Positions 5,463-11,019 of a stretch of DNA of 11,019 nucleotides are shown piece by piece (position 1 is the first letter of the stretch; every line of letters starts with the position of its first letter). The translations under genes and the position numbers were made by a program. Under the pieces are notes generated by a model. That model saw only the letters and a list, made by a program, of their open reading frames with translations. It had not been told where the DNA came from and did no database searches. Source of the DNA: an uncultured Saprospiraceae bacterium (GTDB lineage Bacteria; Bacteroidota; Bacteroidia; Chitinophagales; Saprospiraceae); the NCBI GenBank assembly GCA_937967535.1, contig CALCMV010000217.1, positions 1-11,019 of the forward strand, given 5' to 3'.

Positions 5463-7244
5463 ATGCGTAAATCAAGAGTAATATTTAGCTGTGCTGCCTT
5501 ATTTTTGGCGAATAGTCTGTTTTTATTTTCCTGTAAATCAGACAGTAGTACTTCAAATGCGACAGCTACCAACCAACAGTATGAAAACAAAGTAGTGGAT
5601 CATATGTCGGGTAATCCTCAACAACTGAATCCTTACAATTATGCCGATGCCTCTAGTGCGATGATTATGAGGTATATATTTCAGAGTTTAGTATATACGG
5701 ATTTTTTCAATTATGAGCAAGTGCCTAAATTGGCAAAAGCCTTACCTACTCTCAGAGAACGCGGTGATAAGATATTGCTGGATATGGAAATAAGACCGGA
5801 AGCTAAGTGGGACAACGGCACAGCGATTACGGGAGAAGATGTGGCATTTTCATTGAAATTATTTAAACTTCCGAAATTGGATAATGCCCGACTCAAACCT
5901 TACTTTGAATATATCGAAGATGTGGAAATAGATGCTGATAATCCGCGCAAATTTACGCTGGTGTGCAAAGAACCATATATGCTGATGACGAGTGCGATTG
6001 AAGATTTATCCATCTTGCCCGCCTATGTGTACGACGAGGAAGGGATTTTGAAAGATTATACGGTCAAACAAATTGCAACCGGTGGTGCTGCCATCAATAA
6101 AGACCCAAAACTCGTTAAAGCTGCCGAAAATTTCAATTCACCGAAATTCCAAAATGAGGTGGTTGTGGGTTCGGGACCCTACAAATTTGACAACTGGAAA
6201 CCCAATCAGCGAGTGACGCTCAAAAAGAAAGAAAATTGGTGGGGCGATGCACTCAAAGCAGAAAATCACTGGTTTGAGGCAAAATCGGACGAGATTGCCT
6301 TCGAGATTATCAACGACCCGACTACGGCGGTTGTCGCACTCAAAGGCGAAAAAATTGATGCCATCAATCGCGTAGAACCGCGTGCTTTTGTGGAGGAATT
6401 GAGAAAATCCGAGTCATTTACCAGCAAATTCAATACCTATACCCCTACGCAATTTTTGTATTCTTATATCGGTATGAATATGCGTGATGAAAAATTTGAA
6501 GATGTACGAGTGCGCCGCGCGATACGTCATTTGATGGATACCAAAACTTTTCAAGATAAAGTTTTTTACGGAATGGCAGTGCATGTGCCTTCTTTCATTC
6601 ACCCGTCAAAAGACAAATTTATCAATAAAAATGTCAAAACTTCGGACTTTAATCCCGATAAAGCCAAAGCACTACTCGCCGAAGCAGGTTGGAAAGATAC
6701 GAATGGTAATGGTACTTTGGATAAAGAAATTGATGGTCAAGTGGTAGAGTTTGAGGCGGATTTTATATACCCGAATGTGGCAAAAACCAGCGAAAAAGCG
6801 GTCTTGATGTTTCAGGAATCAGCACGTAATGCAGGGCTGAAAATCAATGCTGTACCTCTTGAGTTTACGGTCTTGCTCGAAAAAACCAAGAGCCACAACT
6901 TCGAGATGTATTACGGTATCTGGGTGTCGCCACCGATAGAAAGCGACCCCAAGCAAATCTGGCATACCGACTCGTATGATGGCGGTAGCAATTACGTAGG
7001 TTTTGGCAATGCTGAAAGCGACCAGTTGATTGATGACCTACGCAGAGAACTGGACGAAACAAAACGTGCAGAGATTTATAAAAAATTGCAGACAATCATT
7101 GACCGCGAGGCACCTTATGTATTTATGTCTGCTACCCAAAATCGTGTGGCGGTACACAATAAATTCGGCAAAATTGAACCTACGGGTATCAATCCGGGCT
7201 ATTTTGCACAGGGCTTTTCTGTGTTGAATGCCATTAAGAATTAA
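5463..7244 (+). CDS. Lipoprotein substrate-binding protein, peptide/oligopeptide ABC transporter family (SBP family 5)
   Basis: The 593-residue protein begins with a lipoprotein signal (MRKSRVIF, hydrophobic core, lipobox LFSC) whose C24 would be lipidated after cleavage. The +2 to +6 residues (KSDSS) lack a strong acidic cluster, so I favour a periplasm-facing position over surface export. The mature part has the hallmarks of SBP family 5 (OppA/DppA-like): NPYNYADASSAMIMRYIFQSL near the N-terminus, WDNGTAITGEDVAFSLKL, VGSGPYKFDNW with GSGPY at 236-240, DVRVRRAIRHLMD, and ALLAEAGW. At residues 412-420 there is an acidic EF-hand-like loop, DTNGNGTLD, a known decoration of this family. Its role would be capture of peptides or similar solutes for an ABC importer. 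Length is normal. No permease or ATPase gene follows, and a strong hairpin comes after the stop, so it is an orphan binding protein served by transporter genes elsewhere. Ligand specificity cannot be read from the sequence. Confidence 0.92.
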   Translation: MRKSRVIFSCAALFLANSLFLFSCKSDSSTSNATATNQQYENKVVDHMSGNPQQLNPYNYADASSAMIMRYIFQSLVYTDFFNYEQVPKLAKALPTLRERGDKILLDMEIRPEAKWDNGTAITGEDVAFSLKLFKLPKLDNARLKPYFEYIEDVEIDADNPRKFTLVCKEPYMLMTSAIEDLSILPAYVYDEEGILKDYTVKQIATGGAAINKDPKLVKAAENFNSPKFQNEVVVGSGPYKFDNWKPNQRVTLKKKENWWGDALKAENHWFEAKSDEIAFEIINDPTTAVVALKGEKIDAINRVEPRAFVEELRKSESFTSKFNTYTPTQFLYSYIGMNMRDEKFEDVRVRRAIRHLMDTKTFQDKVFYGMAVHVPSFIHPSKDKFINKNVKTSDFNPDKAKALLAEAGWKDTNGNGTLDKEIDGQVVEFEADFIYPNVAKTSEKAVLMFQESARNAGLKINAVPLEFTVLLEKTKSHNFEMYYGIWVSPPIESDPKQIWHTDSYDGGSNYVGFGNAESDQLIDDLRRELDETKRAEIYKKLQTIIDREAPYVFMSATQNRVAVHNKFGKIEPTGINPGYFAQGFSVLNAIKN

Positions 7245-7268
7245 CGATTAATGATTAACGATTAATTT
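7242..7268. repeat. Short direct repeat of TTAACGATTAATGA
   Basis: The stop codon of the binding-protein gene opens a tandem of TAACGATTAATGAT followed by TAACGATTAATTTG. It links the stop codon to the terminator hairpin. No function is evident and it may be slippage-derived. Confidence 0.4.
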
Positions 7269-7306
7269 GAAACGCCTGTGAGATTTAAAAATCTCACAGG
7301 CGTTTC
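7269..7306. terminator. Perfect 17-bp hairpin after the SBP gene
   Basis: GAAACGCCTGTGAGATT (7269-7285) and its exact reverse complement (7290-7306) flank a four-base TAAA loop. It starts 25 bases after the stop. No long U-tract follows (TATC), so it is a stem-type terminator or mRNA 3' stabiliser, and its symmetry would let it act in both directions. Confidence 0.75.
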
Positions 7307-7582
7307 TATCTTTAGAGCATATTCGTAAACTCTTTTCATAATAAGTTGTTACTCTTGTCTGACGTGATAAATCGGCTAATGCTCTTAGGATAACTACTCA
7401 ATAAACCTTTAGCCGGACGACCTTGCTTTGATACCAATTTTGCCCTTATTTGTAAAAACATCATTATCAATTTTTATTAAAAATAGTTTTAATTAAATTT
7501 TATTTATAATTAATTGATAATCAAAGCTAACAAAAAAATACACGGACTATTAGACTTAAACTTGAACTTAATCTTAAACTTT

Positions 7583-7614
7583 TATGGGCTGTTGCCACTT
7601 ACAAACAGCCCATA
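7583..7614. repeat. 11-bp inverted repeat TATGGGCTGTT
   Basis: TATGGGCTGTT (7583-7593) is perfectly inverted at 7604-7614 around a 10-base loop. It could form a stable GC-containing stem in RNA of either strand. The sequence after it (7615-7670) is of mixed composition rather than AT filler, so a structured RNA or an old terminator is possible, but no known RNA family is recognisable. Confidence 0.5.
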
Positions 7615-7755
7615 CCGAAACGCCTAAGTCTCCGGCGATAGTCGAACTTTTCACCCCTAATTTCGAGTGCTTTTTATATATTTTTTTTGTTCTAAATTTA
7701 ATGAATTACTCATAATTGTGATTTTAAAGTGAGTAAAATATTTTCATAAAATTTA

Positions 7756-7795
7756 TACGATTTAATGAGACTTTGCTTAGTACGATTTAATGAGA
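7756..7795. repeat. 15-bp direct repeat TACGATTTAATGAGA, 25 bp apart
   Basis: Exact copies lie at 7756-7770 and 7781-7795, with a start-to-start distance of 25 bases. They are 374-413 bases upstream of the protease start codon. Paired direct repeats at this spacing can be regulator binding sites, but they may also come from slippage in AT-rich sequence. Confidence 0.55.
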
Positions 7796-7988
7796 TTCAA
7801 CAATTACATTAATTTTACAATTCAATAACTCAATTTTTTTATTTATATTATTTATATTTTTTTTCATATAATTTTGTAAATCGCAATAACATAAAATGTT
7901 ATTTGGCTCACTTAGTTTCGCAGTCAAATTTTTACCACAACATAGTAATAAAAAATCCTCTCCGATTTACTGTATAAAAAAAAAAACC

Positions 7989-7996
7989 TACTTTTG
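7989..7996 (+). promoter_or_regulatory. TAnnTTTG promoter-like element for the metalloprotease
   Basis: TACTTTTG matches the Bacteroidota -7 consensus. The -33 region around 7966 reads TTTAC rather than TTTG, so that half is weak. It would give a leader of roughly 165 bases before ATG 8169. A second match, TAATTTTG at 7869-7876, lies further upstream with no recognisable -33 partner. Confidence 0.4.
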
Positions 7997-8168
7997 CTAT
8001 CAAGGCAATAAAAATTCTTTGCTAATTGCCTTGTTCCTTCCCTTGCTCCGATTTCTATCCCACGTATCCCTCTGTCTTTAATATTGCAAATAATTGACTA
8101 TTTCAGGAATCAATTACGCACAATTTGAACAAGAATACATTTTAAAACAAAGTATAAACAAAATTACT

Positions 8169-10781
8169 ATGAAAAATGCAAACTTACTACTAATCTGCCT
8201 ACTTCTGTTCTTTGTTCCACATCTTTTTGGACAACACCTTATTCAGGAAAAAATCAACCAAAATGCAAGCGAAATAGAGCAAGCCGAGCGTTTTGCTCCT
8301 TTCGAGGAGATTTTTTCAAACCTGAATGATGTATCAATTCCCGACGACCTGTTGAGCGAAAAACAAATCTTAGAATTACAAGAACAAACACTTAATGATA
8401 TCCGAACCAACAAAAGCGAATATCTCCGCCTCAATATTCCGATTGAAGGACAAAACCGCGAATTACATTTGATGAAAGCAGAGATTTTTTCGCCTGATTT
8501 TCGTTTGGAAACTGCCTCTGCACCCGGAATTACATTGCACCGCGATATGGGACTTCATTATACGGGAATACTGGCAAATACGCCCGAAAGTCTGGTTGCC
8601 ATTTCATTTTTTATGAACGAAATTAGTGGCTTCATTGCTATCAATAATAAACACTTTACAATAGGAAAAGTTGAAAATAGCAACAAACATATTTTGTATG
8701 AAAAAAATAATTTTAATGAAATTTTCAGCTTTGAGTGTGAAGCCATTCCCGAAGAAAATCATAGTTCGGCACAAGTAGCACCACCCGAAACATCTGCTTT
8801 GGCGGGTTGTGTTCGTATACACATAGAAGCGGATTATTCTTTGTACCAAAACAAAAATTCCAATCTAAATGCGACTTTTAATTACGTTCTCGCCCTCTTC
8901 GCACAAACGGCAACTTTGTATGCCAATGAAAATATCAATATCGACCTGAGTTTTCTTCGCATTTGGGATACATCCTCGCCTTACAACAGTGCTGCTGCGG
9001 CACTTAGCAACCTGACCGCACAGGCTTATGGAAAAACTCATGGCGATTTGGTGCATCTTATACACACATTCGGTCTTGGAGGGGTGGCTTATACCAATAT
9101 CATTTGTCGAGACGATATTAATACAGGTGTGAGTGGCGTGAATGGTTCCTTTAATAATGTACCGACCTATTCATGGGATGTGGAGGTACTGACGCACGAA
9201 CTGGGACACAATCTCGGCTCACCGCATACGCACGCTTGCTCATGGAATGGCAACAATACTCAAATAGATGATTGCGGCAATGTATTCGCTGCGGAAGATA
9301 ATAATCCAAATACCGACCCTGAATCTTGTTATAACCCTAATAATCAAATCCTGCCTCCAAGTGGTACGATTATGAGTTACTGTCATTTGATAAATGGTGT
9401 GGGGATTAATTTTAATAATGGTTTTGGTCAACAACCGGGAGACCTTATCAGAAGCCGCGTCAATTCGGCATCTTGTCTGCTGCTGAATTGCGAATGTAAC
9501 GATGGCATCCAAAATGGCAATGAAACAGGCATAGACTGCGGCGGCGATTGTCTTGTTTGTCCGACTTGTGATGATGGTATTTTGAATGGCGATGAACTCG
9601 CCACAGACTGTGGCGGCACAGACTGTCCCGACTGCCCGCCGGAAGATTGTTCGACTTTTGATTTTAATTCGGGCGTACTGCCATTCGACCCCAACCAAGA
9701 CTTTGGGACACACTCCATCGAAGATGGCGGGGCAACGCTTTTCGTCGAAAACAATGTATGGAAAGCTATCGAAATTAATTATAATTTTACACAACATACC
9801 GTTCTCGAATTTGATTTTAAAAGCACCACACAAGGCGAAATCCATGAGCTAAGTTTTGATAATGACCTCGCTCTTCCGACCACCAATCGAATTGTGGTTT
9901 ACGGCACACAAGGCTATATCGGTGATTATAACAATTCGCCCTATGATGGCAATGGCGACTATACGCATTATACCTTCAATTTAGGATTTTCAGGCAGCTA
10001 TCAATACTTAGTACTTACTGCCGACGACGATGCTAATGCTACCGGCAATTCTTATTTCCGAAATATTAAAATTTATGAAGATTATAATGGTGATTTTGAA
10101 TGTGGCGATGGTCTGGTATCTGAATCAACCGAGTTGGATATTTGTGCCTATCTCGAAGGTGCATACGATATATCAACAGAAAGTATGATAAATGCTTTGG
10201 AAGTGTTGGATATACTACCACAAATCCAACCCTACAATCAAGCCCCTTGGAATTATACCGGTACAGAGCAAAATGATATAACGAATGTAGTAGATTGGGT
10301 ATTGGTATCATTCCGCACCGGCGTAGAGAGCAGTACTCAAATAGGCAAAACCGCCGGCTTGCTACAAACGGACGGCTGCATTTATTTTCCCGATAATGAA
10401 GTAATTTCTGCAAATTTTGATGCACCTGTTTATGTCGTGGTCGAGCATCGCAATCATATGGGAGTGATGTCTCCCCAAGCCCTCAACATTATTAATGGTA
10501 CACTGACTTGGGATTTTCGTGCCGCAGAAAGCTATAAAAATGCAGGTAGTTCAGGACAAAAACAACTCGCCAACGGAGTTTGGTCTATGTATGCGGGCGA
10601 TATTGACCCCAGTGATGCAGGCTACGACATCAATGGGGCAGATAAAGCTATTTGGCTGCTCAATAATGGTACATTCAATGAGTATCTCCCTGCTGATGTT
10701 AACCAAGATGGAGATGTCAATGGGGCAGATAAAAGTGTTTGGTTCAATAATAATGGTGTCTATTCGATAGTACCCAAATAA
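8169..10781 (+). CDS. Secreted zinc metalloprotease with Cys-rich repeats, beta-sandwich-like domain and dockerin-like C-terminal module
   Basis: I start this 870-residue protein at ATG 8169, preceded by an A-rich leader and followed at once by a signal peptide (MKNANLLLICLLLFF, likely cleavage near G21/Q22). A TTG at 8094 would hide that signal 25 residues inside. Residues about 22-210 look like a propeptide. Residues about 212-437 are the catalytic domain, with HELGHNLGSPH at 343-353 (zinc ligands H343, H347, H353; catalytic E344) and the Met-turn SGTIMSYC with M402. This is a metzincin resembling the M12B/reprolysin-like group. Residues 441-494 hold two Cys-rich DGIxNGxE-DCGG repeats. Residues about 495-640 resemble a ligand-binding beta-sandwich. 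The C-terminus (about 655-870) has QPYNxAPWNY, DWVLV, HRNHMGVMS, GD at 810-811, and a dockerin-like DVNQDGDVNGADK at 844-856 before the end at VPK. There is no type A T9SS domain. It probably degrades extracellular protein, with unknown substrate. Confidence 0.9.
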   Translation: MKNANLLLICLLLFFVPHLFGQHLIQEKINQNASEIEQAERFAPFEEIFSNLNDVSIPDDLLSEKQILELQEQTLNDIRTNKSEYLRLNIPIEGQNRELHLMKAEIFSPDFRLETASAPGITLHRDMGLHYTGILANTPESLVAISFFMNEISGFIAINNKHFTIGKVENSNKHILYEKNNFNEIFSFECEAIPEENHSSAQVAPPETSALAGCVRIHIEADYSLYQNKNSNLNATFNYVLALFAQTATLYANENINIDLSFLRIWDTSSPYNSAAAALSNLTAQAYGKTHGDLVHLIHTFGLGGVAYTNIICRDDINTGVSGVNGSFNNVPTYSWDVEVLTHELGHNLGSPHTHACSWNGNNTQIDDCGNVFAAEDNNPNTDPESCYNPNNQILPPSGTIMSYCHLINGVGINFNNGFGQQPGDLIRSRVNSASCLLLNCECNDGIQNGNETGIDCGGDCLVCPTCDDGILNGDELATDCGGTDCPDCPPEDCSTFDFNSGVLPFDPNQDFGTHSIEDGGATLFVENNVWKAIEINYNFTQHTVLEFDFKSTTQGEIHELSFDNDLALPTTNRIVVYGTQGYIGDYNNSPYDGNGDYTHYTFNLGFSGSYQYLVLTADDDANATGNSYFRNIKIYEDYNGDFECGDGLVSESTELDICAYLEGAYDISTESMINALEVLDILPQIQPYNQAPWNYTGTEQNDITNVVDWVLVSFRTGVESSTQIGKTAGLLQTDGCIYFPDNEVISANFDAPVYVVVEHRNHMGVMSPQALNIINGTLTWDFRAAESYKNAGSSGQKQLANGVWSMYAGDIDPSDAGYDINGADKAIWLLNNGTFNEYLPADVNQDGDVNGADKSVWFNNNGVYSIVPK

Positions 10782-11019
10782 ATAATGTGACAAGGGCAAA
10801 TTCTGATAGTGTTCGACAAAAATAGGGTAAATGATTAGAGTGTGTAAAATATTAGGGGCAATCAGATATGAAAAGCCAAAACACATACTACGGCACATCT
10901 TTAATTTTGCCACAAAGGCACAAAGACACAAAGAATTTTCATGCTTATCAGCAATTTATACTTTGTGTCTTCGTGTCTTTGTGGCAGTTTTCAATTTTGA
11001 ATTATGTTTAAATACATTA
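10782..11019. other. Downstream spacer without recognised gene
   Basis: No credible coding frame starts here on the + strand before the window ends, and no U-tract terminator follows the protease stop directly. The only structured element is the inverted repeat at 10908-10986. Confidence 0.6.
10908..10986. repeat. 26-bp imperfect inverted repeat (TGCCACAAAG...)
   Basis: Arms 10908-10933 and 10961-10986 are inverted copies with two mismatches, one of which is a permissible G-U pair. They enclose a 27-base loop. Inside each arm the sequence is a near-repeat of CACAAAG. Palindromes of this wording (GCCACAAAGxCACxAAGACACAAAG) are, from memory, dispersed in intergenic regions of many Bacteroidota and some other genomes. 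It may also act as the 3' structure of the protease transcript. Confidence 0.75.

Larger units (their letters stand above)
7307..8168. other. Gene-poor spacer between SBP and metalloprotease genes
   Basis: No convincing gene is present. From about 7310 to 7450 the sequence is less AT-rich than its surroundings and holds a 41-codon minus-strand frame. An AT-rich stretch follows, then an 11-bp inverted repeat at 7583-7614 followed by about 60 bases of higher complexity. A spaced 15-bp direct repeat (7756-7795), two TAnnTTTG motifs (7869-7876, 7989-7996) and an A-rich leader into the protease gene complete it. Confidence 0.6.

Noticed and set aside
7583..7680. Known riboswitch upstream of the protease
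   Set aside because: No conserved riboswitch core could be recognised, and the element is about 490 bases from the start codon with promoter-like motifs in between.
7896..8081. 61-codon + strand frame upstream of the protease
   Set aside because: The sequence is of low complexity with Lys and Leu runs, overlaps the promoter-like motif at 7989, lacks any family feature and has a composition like the surrounding spacer.
8094..8168. N-terminal extension of the metalloprotease from TTG 8094
   Set aside because: It would put a classic signal peptide 25 residues inside the protein. ATG 8169 has a typical A-rich leader and an immediate signal sequence.
9240..9845. 201-codon minus-strand frame inside the protease gene
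   Set aside because: It lies wholly within a well-supported + strand gene with clear protease motifs and shows no recognisable domain, so it is a shadow frame.
1..11019. tRNA or rRNA genes
   Set aside because: No cloverleaf with a TTC-arm consensus and no rRNA-like conserved segments were seen on either strand.

Overview
The window looks like an AT-rich chromosomal segment of a member of the Bacteroidota, most likely a Saprospiria- or Chitinophagia-type environmental bacterium. The reasons are a type IX secretion (T9SS) C-terminal sorting domain on the first gene, a fused E1 alpha/beta 2-oxoacid dehydrogenase, Bacteroidota-style TAnnTTTG promoter elements, weak Shine-Dalgarno signals with A-rich leaders, and a metalloprotease ending in a dockerin-like module that recurs in this phylum. 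The lineage call is inference from protein style, since no rRNA or other marker gene is present.

Layout, all genes on the + strand. (1) 1-1694: the 3' part of a secreted right-handed beta-helix protein with three tandem beta-sandwich repeats and a T9SS sorting domain, closed by a perfect-stem hairpin. (2) 1748-2422: an orphan, start-less piece made of two diverged copies of the same beta-sandwich repeat, closed by a canonical U-tract terminator. (3) 2762-4753: a branched-chain-type 2-oxoacid dehydrogenase E1 with alpha and beta subunits in one polypeptide, preceded by a promoter-like element, a TTGAAC hexamer cluster and an 18-bp dyad. (4) 4754-5462: a 709-bp AT-rich spacer with a 24-bp inverted repeat and short palindromes, but no gene. 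(5) 5463-7244: a lipoprotein substrate-binding protein of the peptide/oligopeptide ABC family, closed by a 17-bp perfect hairpin. (6) 7245-8168: a second gene-poor spacer with an inverted repeat, a spaced 15-bp direct repeat and promoter-like motifs. (7) 8169-10781: a secreted zinc metalloprotease (HExxHxxGxxH plus Met-turn) with Cys-rich repeats, a beta-sandwich-like domain and a dockerin-like C-terminal module. (8) 10782-11019: a spacer ending in a 26-bp imperfect inverted repeat of a dispersed type.

The genes do not form one pathway. Each is separated by long spacers and mostly by its own terminator, so they are probably single-gene transcription units. The common theme is the cell envelope and extracellular nutrition: a beta-helix protein that may act on polysaccharide, a protease, a peptide-binding lipoprotein, and a dehydrogenase that could oxidise the 2-oxoacids from amino acids. 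Linking them functionally is speculation. I see no convincing new multi-gene system. The most interesting points are the repeat-cassette remnant at 1748-2422, the near-identical repeats beside it, the uncharacterised C-terminal module of the protease, and the operator-like dyad at the dehydrogenase start.
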